From positions 4,267-68,266 of the forward strand of contig JBHGAV010000017.1 of the NCBI GenBank assembly GCA_041946685.1: a stretch of 64,000 nt of DNA, given 5' to 3'. Positions 1-9,209 of the stretch are shown piece after piece. The notes beneath the pieces are model-generated. The model saw nothing but the letters and a program-made list of their open reading frames with translations. It was not told where the DNA came from and did no database searches. Position 1 is the first letter of the stretch; each line of letters starts with the position of its first letter. Both the position numbers and the translations under genes were made by a program. Source of the stretch: JBHGAV01 sp041946685. GTDB taxonomy: Bacteria > Acidobacteriota > Terriglobia > Bryobacterales > Bryobacteraceae.

Positions 1-612
1 GTGCCGCTCGCGACCGGCATGGTGAACTGGCCGGGCGACCCGCCGGTATCCATCGAGCCTCTTAAGGAGATCGCCAAGGGCGGTTCTTCGAACGTCTCGG
101 CAATCTACATGGGAGCGCACACCGGGACGCACATGGACGCGCCGCGGCACTTCTTCACGGGGGGAAGAGGTCTGGACACTATGCCTTTGGACGCCACCAT
201 TGGACCGGCGCGGGTCATCGCCATCCGGGACCGGCGGAAGATCACGGCCGAGGAACTGCGCGGGCAAAGGATACGCAAGGGCGAGCGGATCCTTTTCAAG
301 ACGCACGGGTCGGGCGCGCGCTGGCGGCGGCGGGAGTTCGACCGCAACTACGTCTATATCTCGCCCGAGGCGGCCAGGTACCTGGCCGCGCGCGGTGTGA
401 GGACCGTGGGCGTGGACTACCTGTCGGTGGGCGGATACAAGTCGGACGGCGCCGAGACGCACCGAGCGCTTTTGGGAGCGGGTGTGTGGATCATTGAGGG
501 GCTGAACCTCGCCGCCGTCGAGCCCGGCCAGTATGACCTCATCTGCCTGCCGCTGCGCATCCTGAACTCCGACGGCGCCCCTGCGCGGGCGGTGGTGCGG
601 AGGAAAGGTTAG
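1..612 (+). CDS. Cyclase family protein (kynurenine formamidase-like), 5' end cut by window
   Basis: Metal-dependent hydrolase of the cyclase family (PF04199), which includes bacterial arylformamidases that open N-formylkynurenine and related amides. The family metal motif HxGTHxDxPxH is seen as residues 40-50 (AHTGTHMDAPRH: H40, H44, D46, H50). Family members usually begin a few residues before the visible text with a DLS..L..GM-type strand, and here the GM.NWPGDP segment is already at residue 6. The true start therefore lies left of position 1 and the GTG at base 1 is only an internal codon. The substrate cannot be told from sequence. A weak hairpin follows the stop. Confidence 0.85.
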   Translation: MPLATGMVNWPGDPPVSIEPLKEIAKGGSSNVSAIYMGAHTGTHMDAPRHFFTGGRGLDTMPLDATIGPARVIAIRDRRKITAEELRGQRIRKGERILFKTHGSGARWRRREFDRNYVYISPEAARYLAARGVRTVGVDYLSVGGYKSDGAETHRALLGAGVWIIEGLNLAAVEPGQYDLICLPLRILNSDGAPARAVVRRKG

Positions 613-630
613 GCCGGGCCCCTCTCCGGC
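613..630 (+). terminator. Weak hairpin after the cyclase gene
   Basis: Arms GCCGG (613-617) and CCGGC (626-630) enclose an 8-base loop directly after the stop codon. There is no clear T-tract, so termination is only possible. Confidence 0.25.
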
Positions 631-651
631 TCGCTTTGCGGCGAAATTGGC

Positions 652-657
652 TATCTT
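652..657 (+). promoter_or_regulatory. -10-like hexamer 5 bases before the alkD-like start
   Basis: TATCTT matches the sigma70 -10 consensus at 4 of 6 bases and lies 5 bases before GTG 663. There is no Shine-Dalgarno sequence in between, so transcription from here would give a leaderless mRNA. No convincing -35 is seen. Confidence 0.35.
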
Positions 658-662
658 GAAGC

Positions 663-1346
663 GTGAACCGATCTCAGGATGCGGACACGATCGTCAGGGA
701 AATCAACTCGCGGCTGGGCGCGTTGTCGAGCCGAACTGCCGAAGAGATACGTGCTATCCGTCGTGAATACTCTCAGCGGCTCGCCACAGCGAAGTCCGGC
801 TTTCTGATCCGGCTTTCTCTGCGTCTGCTCGGGCAACCGGATCCTCTATGTCGTTTCGTTGCGTATGAGCTCATCACGCACCACAGCCCCAGTTACGAGA
901 GTCTCAGCCCAACCCAACTGCTGAGACTCGGGCAAGGACTGGACAGTTGGAGCGCGGTTGACGGTTTTGCCGGGTATCTCGCAGGTCCGCTGTGGCGCGA
1001 GGGCCGGCTTGGGGACGCCATGATCATGGGTTGGACACGGAGTGCGGACCGCTGGTGGCGGCGGGCTGCGCTGGTCAGCACCGTAGCGCTGAGCCGGCGC
1101 GGCGGAGTCGATGACGTGCGTAAGACTTTTAGAACTTGCGCCGCGCTCGTCTCCGATCGCGACGACATGGTCGTGAAAGCACTGTCCTGGGCGCTCCGCG
1201 AACTGGGGAAGAAACACCCGGAAAAGGCAAGCAAGTTCCTTGCGGACCACCGGCGCGACTTGGCGGCCAGAGTGATCCGGGAAGTCGAGAACAAACTCAC
1301 GACCGGCTTGAAGGACCCGCGTCGCCGTCGCCAGGCAGAGGGGTAG
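663..1346 (+). CDS. DNA alkylation repair protein, AlkD-like
   Basis: A 227-residue HEAT-like protein resembling the AlkD family (PF08713) of DNA glycosylases, which remove positively charged alkylated bases such as 3-methyladenine and 7-methylguanine. The C-terminal half carries the family pattern of a variable helix, then VKALSWALRELGKKHPEKA and a closing RVIREVENKLTTG helix. Tryptophans and basic residues (RSADRWWRRAA, about 120-130) fit the DNA-binding face. The GTG at 663 is chosen because it lies just after a -10-like hexamer and gives a full-length product; no ribosome binding site is visible. It stands alone between the cyclase and a membrane protein. Family assignment is good; activity is inferred. 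Confidence 0.8.
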   Translation: MNRSQDADTIVREINSRLGALSSRTAEEIRAIRREYSQRLATAKSGFLIRLSLRLLGQPDPLCRFVAYELITHHSPSYESLSPTQLLRLGQGLDSWSAVDGFAGYLAGPLWREGRLGDAMIMGWTRSADRWWRRAALVSTVALSRRGGVDDVRKTFRTCAALVSDRDDMVVKALSWALRELGKKHPEKASKFLADHRRDLAARVIREVENKLTTGLKDPRRRRQAEG

Positions 1347-1552
1347 CCGGCATCCCCGCTCAGGTGGTTCTGACTCGGCAAGGGACACGCCGCGAGTGCG
1401 AGGCGGTCTGAGCCACCTGCGCCACTCGGGCGTCCCGCCAACTTGCCCACACCAACTTCCGAGTGGCGCTTCAACCGCCCTCGATCCTTCCGCGCATGGC
1501 GCCGCAAGATGGTCGAGATTCCGATGTGTAATGGGAGGGAGAGGCCGTTGTC

Positions 1553-1954
1553 ATGAAGTCAATTGCTGCTGCTGGCCAGAGATCTGCCGACTCCACAGTC
1601 GCCCGGAATGTTGTATTCGCCTTCTTGGGAGCAGCCGGGCTCGTACTGAAGGCGCGCTACTCTGGGCCGCACATGGAGCTTGTTCATGGCTACGGCGGCA
1701 ACGTTGTCGCCTCGTTGGCGGTCTATTTCATTCTCGCCACTCCGCTCAGCCGCCTGAAATTCGGCAGAGCGCTTCGCGCGGCTCTCGCCTTGGGAGTGGT
1801 GGAACTCTTCGAGGACTCGGATGGCTTCAAGGTGATGTCGAACACTTACGATCCAGTTGACTACCTGGCAAACGGAGTCGGAATCGTGCTCGCCCTGCTG
1901 TTGGACGCCGTTGCCACCGGAGTTGCCGGGCTCGGACCGACTCGGAACGAATAG
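1553..1954 (+). CDS. Small VanZ-like membrane protein
   Basis: A 133-residue protein with about four hydrophobic segments (roughly residues 18-36, 47-64, 72-86 and 108-127). The stretch VVELFEDSDGF followed by DPVDYLANGVGIVLALLLD resembles the C-terminal VanZ-like pattern, where an acidic loop precedes a D.xxN..G helix. VanZ-like proteins have no firm enzymatic role. The ATG at 1553 is preceded by GAGG at 1541-1544 with suitable spacing. The 206 bases before it hold nothing recognisable. The assignment is tentative; an uncharacterised integral membrane protein is the safe reading. Confidence 0.6.
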   Translation: MKSIAAAGQRSADSTVARNVVFAFLGAAGLVLKARYSGPHMELVHGYGGNVVASLAVYFILATPLSRLKFGRALRAALALGVVELFEDSDGFKVMSNTYDPVDYLANGVGIVLALLLDAVATGVAGLGPTRNE

Positions 1955-2128
1955 CTGACGTCAAATCTCCCCTCAGCAAACTCCCATTGCCTGCCATGCC
2001 AGGCCGCGCGCAATAGCAGTCGGCTCTTGCGCGAGGGTGACGGGTACGGCTTGCGAGGGCCTCGAGTGATTCGAGCGGGCTGCTAGTTGAGAGACCCAAG
2101 AGCCGAAGTTGGGCGGCTTCCCGGTGTG

Positions 2129-3088
2129 TCAGGCGGCGTCGCCGTCGCGGTGGGTGGGGTAGGAGGCCGTACCCGGCTTGCGCTTGTAGCTCTCCACCTT
2201 TGCGCCGTAAGGACCCTGCTTGGTCCGGGCCAGAAGCTCGCTGATTTCCCGCGGCGTCATCGGCTTGAACGACTTGCAGACGGCCACGTTCTCTTCAAGC
2301 TCCCGCACGGTCTGGGCTCCCGAGACCACCACATCTACGTCCTGGCTCCAGGCGAAGCGCAGGCACTCGGCTATGGTCGCGATCTTGTTCGCCGTGATCC
2401 CACCAATGGCGTTGGTCTTCATGGCGAGCATTCCCAGACCCTTCTTGCGGATGTTCGGCAACACGGAGTTGATGAAGCTCAGGTAGTGAGGATCGATGAG
2501 GTTCACCGGGTGCTGCACCGTCTCCCAGCCGTCGTAGGAGTCGAGCAAACGCTGGTGAACCGTGGGATCGGCGTGGCCGGTAAAGCCGATGTGGCGCGCC
2601 TTGCCCTGCTTCTTGGCTTCCACAAAAGCCTCCAGCGCCCCGCCCGGGGCCAGGATCTGATCCACCTCCTTGTGCGAAACGACCTGGTGGCACTGCCAGA
2701 GGTCCAGGTAGTCGGTCCGCATCGCCTTGAGGCTCTCCTCGAGCAGGCGCATGGCGCTCGCGCGGTCGTAGATGTGTGACTTGGACATGAGCAGGACCTT
2801 CTGTCTCAGGCTCCCTCCCAGCGCCTTCCCGTAGATCTCGTCGCTGCGACCGTCGTGATAGAGCCGCGCGCTGTCGAAGAAGTTGACGCCCAGGTCGACG
2901 GCGCGGCGGATGATCTCGATCCCGTTCTGCTCTCCTTTGATCGCCATGTGGTAGCCGCCGACGACATACCTGGAGACCCGCAGACCGGTCCCGCCGAGAG
3001 TGGTCATGGGCATGGGACTGTCGGCGCCTCTCCCCGGTCTTGCGGCAAGCACCGCCGGAGATAGTTGCAGGAAGACCCTTCGCTTCAT
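2129..3088 (-). CDS. Tat-type aldo/keto reductase
   Basis: A 319-residue NAD(P)H-dependent aldo/keto reductase. The catalytic tetrad is present: D72 and Y77 (FFDSARLYHDG), K103 (MSKSH) and H134 (WQCHQV). The N-terminus MKRRVFLQLS followed by a hydrophobic stretch looks like a twin-arginine signal, so the enzyme is probably exported or membrane-held. The ATG at 3088 is chosen over one ten codons upstream because AAGGGGGG sits 6 bases before it and the signal peptide starts there. It is the last gene of a four-gene operon after the NRAMP-related transporter, 67 bases downstream. The substrate is unknown. Confidence 0.88.
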   Translation of the reverse strand: MKRRVFLQLSPAVLAARPGRGADSPMPMTTLGGTGLRVSRYVVGGYHMAIKGEQNGIEIIRRAVDLGVNFFDSARLYHDGRSDEIYGKALGGSLRQKVLLMSKSHIYDRASAMRLLEESLKAMRTDYLDLWQCHQVVSHKEVDQILAPGGALEAFVEAKKQGKARHIGFTGHADPTVHQRLLDSYDGWETVQHPVNLIDPHYLSFINSVLPNIRKKGLGMLAMKTNAIGGITANKIATIAECLRFAWSQDVDVVVSGAQTVRELEENVAVCKSFKPMTPREISELLARTKQGPYGAKVESYKRKPGTASYPTHRDGDAA

Positions 3089-3155
3089 GAGAAGCCCCCC
3101 TTGACCTATCAATACCACGCGAAGGAGCTACTTGGCGTCGCGCCAGTTGTCGCCG

Positions 3156-4475
3156 CTACTGACCCGTTCCTCGCAGGTCGGCGATGATCTCCAGTGCCCC
3201 TTGCCAGGACAGGTACAAGGCGCAAAGGATCGCCCCTATCATCACGGTGTTGGTGAGCCAGCCGTTGGCGTGCCGGCCCATGATCTTCCTGTCGGCGGTC
3301 AGAAGCATGACGATCACCATCATGACCGGAAGCATGACGACGCTGATGACGCCGGTGGCCACCACGATGCCCACCGGCGTCCAGTCGGTGAAGAAGACGT
3401 AGAGCGGGGAGACAGACAGGTAGACCATCAGCCAGCGGTAGGCCGGCATCTCACCCGGCGTCGTCCCGTCCTCTATCATCCGCTTTGATGGACGGACAAA
3501 CCTGTGGAAGACGTCCGACACCATAATGCCGAAGCCAGAACCGCTGCCCACATGAGCGCCAAAGACCACGCACAGAAGAGTTATCCCGAAGAACCCACCG
3601 CCCCAATCGCCGAGCACCTGTCCAAACATAGGAACCAGGTCCTCCACGCGGCCTACGCGGATCCCTCGAGGTCCCAACACGCCGGCTGCGGCGATCTGGA
3701 CCATCGCCAGCATGGATATGCCCCCTACGATGCCAGTGAGCAAGTCCTTCCGCTGGCTCCGCAGATGGTCGAGGGTGCGCCACCCCTTCTCGTGGACAAA
3801 TGCGGAATACCGCAGATTACCGAAAGAACCCATCGCTGTGGAGACGACGGCCATCAAGACGATCCCGGAGTGGTACCTCCCGCCCTCCGAAGGCAGGACC
3901 GGGTGCAGCACTCCCCTCAGGAAGTCCCCAAGATCCGGCCTGGAAGCGACGACCCCGCCCAGCAGGCAGATGACCATCACGCCAGCCAGGGGCTTGCTCA
4001 CTTCTTCGACCCATTTGTACCGGCCCCAGAACAGCAGAATGAACGAGAGCGTCAAGAACACGAACCCCCATATGGCGGCACTGTGGGGCGTCGGCAGGGG
4101 GAAGATGAAGTTTGCGGCGACACCGAACATTGCCGCGCGTCCAAGCGCCCCCATATGCTGCCGCAACACCCAGAAGCCCATCCAAGACAATACTGCCCAC
4201 CGGCCGATGCGGCCGCAGCCGGTAAGCACGGTCTCGCCCGTGACCAGAACATAGCGGGCAGTGGCGTCAAGAATGATAAACCTGGCCGCGCCCGTCACCA
4301 CCAGGATCCAAAGCAGGCTATAGCCGTCGCTGCTGCCTGCCATCGAGTTCACGATCAGGTCGCGCGCGCCGATGCCGCTGAGAGCGAAGATCAATCCCGG
4401 GCCGACCGAGGCGAGGAAGCCCCACCAGCCTCGCCGTCCGGGCACACCTTTGGATGCCTGCGTACCGGATGCCAT
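3156..4475 (-). CDS. NRAMP-related transporter lacking the DPGN metal motif
   Basis: A 439-residue membrane protein of the NRAMP fold (PF01566) with about 11 hydrophobic segments. The first segment, GPGLIFALSGIGARD (25-39), aligns with the canonical GPGF...DPGN helix, but DPGN is replaced by GARD. In the sixth segment the canonical A..MPH motif reads STAMGSFG, keeping only the methionine. Two of the standard divalent-metal ligands are therefore absent, so manganese or iron transport should not be assumed; NRAMP-related proteins with other substrates are known. The start lies 3 bases after the TonB receptor stop, so the two are almost certainly co-translated. Confidence 0.75.
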   Translation of the reverse strand: MASGTQASKGVPGRRGWWGFLASVGPGLIFALSGIGARDLIVNSMAGSSDGYSLLWILVVTGAARFIILDATARYVLVTGETVLTGCGRIGRWAVLSWMGFWVLRQHMGALGRAAMFGVAANFIFPLPTPHSAAIWGFVFLTLSFILLFWGRYKWVEEVSKPLAGVMVICLLGGVVASRPDLGDFLRGVLHPVLPSEGGRYHSGIVLMAVVSTAMGSFGNLRYSAFVHEKGWRTLDHLRSQRKDLLTGIVGGISMLAMVQIAAAGVLGPRGIRVGRVEDLVPMFGQVLGDWGGGFFGITLLCVVFGAHVGSGSGFGIMVSDVFHRFVRPSKRMIEDGTTPGEMPAYRWLMVYLSVSPLYVFFTDWTPVGIVVATGVISVVMLPVMMVIVMLLTADRKIMGRHANGWLTNTVMIGAILCALYLSWQGALEIIADLRGTGQ

Positions 4476-4478
4476 GGT

Positions 4479-7400
4479 CTAAAAGCGCAACTTCAGGCCG
4501 AACTGGATCTCCCGGCTCTTGCCGGCCGAAGTGATTCTGCCAAAGTCCTCCCGTACGGAGGTGTCCGTGAAGGTCTCCATACGCTCCACGGCGGGAAGAT
4601 CGAAATTCACCCTGTTGAACAGATTGAAGAACTCGAATCGGAGATCGAGCGCAGCGCCTTCACCCAGCCGTGCGAGCATGAGCCGTCTGGAGATCGAGAG
4701 GTCGACCGTAGCCAGATCCGGTCCCGAGATGGTATTGCGCCCGAGGTTGCCGAGGAACCCGGGCTCGGGCCTGCGGAATCCGCTGATATCCACCCAGCGC
4801 TGCGGGTCGCCGGTAACCGGGTTATTGTCGGCCTCTGGCGCGAGATCGGGGCGCTGGCCGATACTGGCACCCGACATGTGCGACTTGGTTTGCGCGGCAT
4901 CGTAGGCGAGCCATGCCGTGGTCGGCACGCCGGACGCATAGACGACGATGGTTCCCGCCTGCCACCCACCCACCACGGAATTCCACGACGAGCCCGGGAC
5001 GCCCGGAAGATCCCAAGTCAAGCCGGCGGTGAAGTAGTGTCTAACGTCGTGCCCCGACAGCCCACGGTTGAACTTCGGATGGCCGTTCAACGGCAACACT
5101 CCACGGTTTGGCGATTCGTTGGACGAGTAGAAGTTGGAGCTGTCGTCGATGCTCTTGGAGAAAGTATAGGCGAGCTGCGCTTGCAGGCCTCCGGCCAGCC
5201 GCCTCTGAAAATCGGTCTGGAGGCCGTGGTAGAAGGAGTGCGCATCAAACTCGCGGTTCCGAATTCCTCCGAACACCGGGTTGATCCTCTCGCCCCCGGC
5301 TGGAAAGAACAGGCGTCCATCGGCCAGTTGGACAGGCTTGACTATGTTGGCGTCGTTGGTGATGCTGGACAGATTCAGGCCGTGCGAACCGACGTAGGCC
5401 ACGCGGAGAGAGCTTCCGGGGCCGATCCGCTGCTCCACGTTGAAGTTCCATTGTTGGACATAGGGCTGGCGCAGATTGCGGGGGATGCGATCGACAGCGA
5501 GATCAGGCGTGGGGCTGGCCAGCAGGGCGCGGTAGCCGCCCTTGGGAAAGTCGCCCGCGACGAGAGCCCGAGTCTCGCCGCGCCGGAAGAACGGAGAGTT
5601 TCGAACGCCGATGTAAGAAACGTAGGGAGACAGCAGCAGATCAGGAAAAACGCCGTAGCCGCTGCGGACGAGGGTCGCGCCGCTGCCGAACAAGTCCCAG
5701 GCCAGCCCCACGCGAGGCGCCAGGTTCCGCCAGGAGGGATTGTCATAGAGAGGCTCGCCGGTGCGCATCTGAAGGTCGCTCAGCAGATCGAGGTTGGAAA
5801 GCTTGCCGTTCACCTCCGTTGGGACGGTGGCCCACTCCCAGCGCAACCCGACTTGCATCGTCAGGCGCCGGAACAACTTCCGTGACTCCTCGATGTAGAG
5901 CGCCCCGATCCACTGACGGAAGCCGCGTACGGTATCCGAGCCCGGGAACTGTGCGCGGAACCGGTCGGGAATGTTCCGCAGCAGGTGGTTGAGGTCGCGG
6001 AAACGGAAGTCTCCATACTGGCGGTTCTGGCTGTCCATATTGAACTGCGTGCGCTCTAGACGGGCGCCCCACTTGAGGGAGCGGCGGCCGGCCGCGTGGG
6101 TGAAATCATCGCTGGCCTGAAAGGAGTTCAGGACAGGCTTGTTCAGCCCGAGAGAGCCGCTGCCTCCGGGGAAATCGGTCAAACCGACCACCAGGATCGA
6201 GCCCATCCTTCCCGAGCCTGGGATGAACTCCAGGTCGGATTTGTCCGTCTCCGGCAGACGCGTCACGGAATCGCTGTCAGAAGTCAGGTTTCTCGAGAAA
6301 CCGGCGCGCGCGGTCTGGAGAAGGGTGGAAGAGAAGAGCCATGTGTGCTCAGCAACCGCAGACTGGTGACGGGTGCGATTCAGCCGGGTGCCGGCCTCGA
6401 AGTCGGTGCTGCTCTGCTGCCTCGCCCCGTCATAGGAGTAGCGGAAGAAGAGCTTGTTTCGGTCGCCGACGCAGTGATCGAGCCGGGAGGTGACAAAGCG
6501 CTCATCGCTCACCGTATTGTTGGCGAAGACGTAGAAACCGGTGTCTCCGAAGACCGCGCCGTTTGGCAACGGATAGAGCGGCAGGATGCGGGCGATCGCG
6601 GGGTCAACGGTGACCGAGCCGGATGTGAGATTGCCCTTGCGCGCCTCCGCACTGAGCGTGGTGTTGAAGGTGGTGTTGCCGCGCTCCTCCAGCAGGGTCT
6701 CGTGATTGGCGAAGAAGAAAGTCTTGTCCTTGCGCACAGGTCCGCCGAGAGACACGCCGAATTGGTGCCGGCGGAATTCCGGAGGTTTCTCGCCGTCGAA
6801 GAAATTGCGGGCGTCCACATTGTCATTGCGGTGAAAGTAGAACGCAGCCCCGTGAAAGACGTTCGTGCCGGACCTAGTCACCGCGTTGATGATTCCGCCC
6901 CCGGCCTGTCCGTATTGCGCGCTGTAGGCGGTGCTCAGCACGCTGAACTCCAGAATCGCATCCACGCCCAGGTTCAGACCGGTTACGCTTCCAGGAGTCG
7001 AGCCGTTGTACGTTGTGACGCTGAGTCCGTCCAGGCGAAAACTGTTCTGAAAAGGGCGCGAGCCGGAGATGCTGATGTGCGTTCCGTAGCCGGTGTCTAC
7101 GTCGCGGTCCTGCGCCCGGGCGGCCGGCACGCCCGCCATGAGTGTCGCCAACTGGATGTAATCGCGGCCGTTCAAGGGCATGCGCTCAATGGTGTGGTTG
7201 TTGACCACGCTGGAGATCGCCGACGGCGATGCCTCAATGATGCGGGCCTCACCCGTCACCACGATACTGCTCGACAGCTCGCCGACCACCATACGGTGGT
7301 CGACGACGGCCTCGTGATCCACTTCGAGGCTGACGCCCTCGTGACGGCTCGTTCTCATTCCCTCCTTCTCCGCCGTCACCTGGTAGATACCGAGCGGTAT

Positions 7401-7610
7401 GCGCTCAAGCCTGTAGAAACCGTCGCCGTCCGTGACGGCAGTACGAGCCGCATTCGTGGCGGTCTGTACCACGCGAATCACGGCACCGGGCACGGAACCG
7501 CCGCTCTGATCGACAACCCTTCCCGCAATCGCGCCGTAGCGGTCCTGCGCGCTGCCCCACGCGAAGCAGACGAGCAGACCAGCAATTGTCGATACGCACC
7601 GCAGCATCAT
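4479..7610 (-). CDS. TonB-dependent outer membrane receptor, Oar-like
   Basis: A 1043-residue outer membrane protein. It has a signal peptide (about 1-21), then a carboxypeptidase-regulatory-like beta domain (about 24-112, GAIAGRVVDQSGGSVPGAVI), then a plug domain (about 113-240, with MPLNGRDYIQL and GSRPFQNSFRLDG), then a long beta barrel ending in the aromatic LKLRF expected for BAM-dependent insertion. This architecture is the Oar/CarboxypepD-reg type abundant in Acidobacteriota. The ligand is unknown. It sits in an operon, 10 bases after the adenylating enzyme and 3 bases before the NRAMP-related transporter, which suggests uptake of one substrate across both membranes. Confidence 0.9.
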   Translation of the reverse strand: MMLRCVSTIAGLLVCFAWGSAQDRYGAIAGRVVDQSGGSVPGAVIRVVQTATNAARTAVTDGDGFYRLERIPLGIYQVTAEKEGMRTSRHEGVSLEVDHEAVVDHRMVVGELSSSIVVTGEARIIEASPSAISSVVNNHTIERMPLNGRDYIQLATLMAGVPAARAQDRDVDTGYGTHISISGSRPFQNSFRLDGLSVTTYNGSTPGSVTGLNLGVDAILEFSVLSTAYSAQYGQAGGGIINAVTRSGTNVFHGAAFYFHRNDNVDARNFFDGEKPPEFRRHQFGVSLGGPVRKDKTFFFANHETLLEERGNTTFNTTLSAEARKGNLTSGSVTVDPAIARILPLYPLPNGAVFGDTGFYVFANNTVSDERFVTSRLDHCVGDRNKLFFRYSYDGARQQSSTDFEAGTRLNRTRHQSAVAEHTWLFSSTLLQTARAGFSRNLTSDSDSVTRLPETDKSDLEFIPGSGRMGSILVVGLTDFPGGSGSLGLNKPVLNSFQASDDFTHAAGRRSLKWGARLERTQFNMDSQNRQYGDFRFRDLNHLLRNIPDRFRAQFPGSDTVRGFRQWIGALYIEESRKLFRRLTMQVGLRWEWATVPTEVNGKLSNLDLLSDLQMRTGEPLYDNPSWRNLAPRVGLAWDLFGSGATLVRSGYGVFPDLLLSPYVSYIGVRNSPFFRRGETRALVAGDFPKGGYRALLASPTPDLAVDRIPRNLRQPYVQQWNFNVEQRIGPGSSLRVAYVGSHGLNLSSITNDANIVKPVQLADGRLFFPAGGERINPVFGGIRNREFDAHSFYHGLQTDFQRRLAGGLQAQLAYTFSKSIDDSSNFYSSNESPNRGVLPLNGHPKFNRGLSGHDVRHYFTAGLTWDLPGVPGSSWNSVVGGWQAGTIVVYASGVPTTAWLAYDAAQTKSHMSGASIGQRPDLAPEADNNPVTGDPQRWVDISGFRRPEPGFLGNLGRNTISGPDLATVDLSISRRLMLARLGEGAALDLRFEFFNLFNRVNFDLPAVERMETFTDTSVREDFGRITSAGKSREIQFGLKLRF

Positions 7611-7620
7611 TCCATCTACT

Positions 7621-9198
7621 CTATCCTTGATCCTGTGGCCGGGGCTGGTGCAGGAGGTTTATCTTGCCTCCGCCCATCGAATGTGGTTCCGCCAGCACCA
7701 CGCGAAGGGCTCCCATCTGTGTCCAAGCGCCGCCGGCCGGGCCCCCGCCCCAAACCCTCCTGAGTTCGCCCAAGAAGAAGCGCTTGATCTCGTCTTCGGA
7801 CCCGCCCAGGCGCGGGTGCGCGCGCAATTCGATCTCCGTTTGTCCGGCTCCTTCGTGTTCCACAAGCTGGAAGTCGGAGGAGACCCCGCCAAACCGCGCA
7901 GGAAGGCTTTGCTCCAGAATCTGGAGCAGACCCCCGGAGAGCAAGGTGACGCCTCCCCCGGTGAGCTTGCCATAGCTGAAGATGTTGTCAAGTTGCGTGG
8001 TCAGGCCGAGCGCGGAAAGGCCGCAATCGCACTTAGCCGTCCCGAGGGTGCCGGCGTCATCCATCTCCACGTTCACAACCACCGTCGGAGCAGATGGCAG
8101 CAGTGGGGTCAACAAGAGCGAATCCACCTCCACACCACTGAGAGGGGCGAGCCTGCGGCGGCTGAGGACGGCAATACTGTCGAGACTGACGTGCACGCAG
8201 TTCCCCTGCATCCGGCGGCAACTCACGCCGATCGTTCCAAGCTCGGAAGCCGCGTACCGGGAGTGAACCTCGCAGCCGGAGGCTTCAATGGCGGCTCGCT
8301 TGGCGGCCGTCAAGGCTTCGCCGCCAAGGAGGAAGAGCGTGCCGCTTATATCGAGGCCCAGTTCCTGCGCCGCGACAACGGCACGAACGCCGCAGCTTGC
8401 CGCCCCCATGACCAGACTGGGAACGCCTTGCCGCCTGCGGTGCGCGATCCAGCGGGCCACAGGCCGAAAATCGTTTTGCGGCAGCCACGTGGGCAGCGTG
8501 GCGGGCACGCCCAGGAGGCGCAACTCCACCAGGAAGGCCAGGGTCAACAGCCGGTAATGAGTGGCACGGCGGTCGCCTCCCAAGGCGAACCACCTGTCGT
8601 GCGGGTTTCCCCGGCGCGCATAGTTGAGCGCCCGACGTATGCCGCCCGTGGACGGCAGTATCCTCGAAATGGCGACGAGTGCCCTGGTCGAGGGCTCGTA
8701 CTGTTCCGTCATGACGAGATTCTGGGCTTCGCGGTAGATCTGGTACTCGAGGCTGCGCTTGGTGACCGTCCCGAGGCTGCGGCTGCCGCTCGATGTGGCC
8801 ATCTCGACGACACCCGTGAACCGAGGATTGGCAAAGGCGGGAGTGCTGACCATGATTTGTCGGCCGCTCCGCTCGACCGCCGTCTTACCCTTGAACTCGT
8901 CGTGGGTGAGATAGACGCCTGCCCGGTAGAGGGTTTCTAGGGCCGCTTCCAGACCTTCACGCCGTACGGTGCGTTCCAGGTCCCCGTATGTGCAGCCGGC
9001 CCACGAGAAGAGCGTATGGTAAGGGTTGGCCGGATTGTCGAACACGGCATGCTTCATCAAGTCGAGGAAGTTGCGTTCCCGGTTGTGGAGGCTCCGGCAG
9101 ATCAGCCCCTGAGGATCAGGTTCGAGAGGAACTCTCGCCCATCTGGCCAGCCCAAGGGCCATCGCCGCGTAGTAACGTGTCTCCCCCAACAAGATCAT
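7621..9198 (-). CDS. PaaK/LuxE-like adenylate-forming enzyme
   Basis: A 525-residue protein resembling phenylacetate-CoA ligase and LuxE-type acyl-protein synthetases, which activate a carboxylate with ATP. The P-loop-like ATSSGSRSLGT is at about 134-144 and the family YGxTE-like motif appears as YAASELG at about 315-321. The usual GR.DD motif is degenerate (SYGKLTGGG). The substrate is not evident. The ATG at 9198 directly abuts GGAG, so translation may instead begin at the TTG two codons later with a 6-base spacing. It is the first gene of the operon with the TonB receptor, NRAMP-related protein and aldo/keto reductase, and inverted repeats lie just upstream. Confidence 0.7.
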   Translation of the reverse strand: MILLGETRYYAAMALGLARWARVPLEPDPQGLICRSLHNRERNFLDLMKHAVFDNPANPYHTLFSWAGCTYGDLERTVRREGLEAALETLYRAGVYLTHDEFKGKTAVERSGRQIMVSTPAFANPRFTGVVEMATSSGSRSLGTVTKRSLEYQIYREAQNLVMTEQYEPSTRALVAISRILPSTGGIRRALNYARRGNPHDRWFALGGDRRATHYRLLTLAFLVELRLLGVPATLPTWLPQNDFRPVARWIAHRRRQGVPSLVMGAASCGVRAVVAAQELGLDISGTLFLLGGEALTAAKRAAIEASGCEVHSRYAASELGTIGVSCRRMQGNCVHVSLDSIAVLSRRRLAPLSGVEVDSLLLTPLLPSAPTVVVNVEMDDAGTLGTAKCDCGLSALGLTTQLDNIFSYGKLTGGGVTLLSGGLLQILEQSLPARFGGVSSDFQLVEHEGAGQTEIELRAHPRLGGSEDEIKRFFLGELRRVWGGGPAGGAWTQMGALRVVLAEPHSMGGGKINLLHQPRPQDQG

Positions 9199-9209
9199 CT
9201 CCAGTCAAC

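Noticed and set aside
2061..2075. CTCGA/TCGAG hairpin after the VanZ-like gene
   Set aside because: The 5-base stem without a T-tract is expected by chance in this GC content.
3504..5885. A 793-codon open frame on the plus strand opposite the NRAMP-related and TonB genes
   Set aside because: It is antisense to two genes with clear family motifs, its product is low in hydrophobic residues and rich in Arg, Gly, Pro and His, and such frames are expected in high-GC DNA.
6096..7763. A 555-codon plus-strand frame opposite the TonB receptor
   Set aside because: It is a shadow of the receptor gene, with no start signal or recognisable domain.
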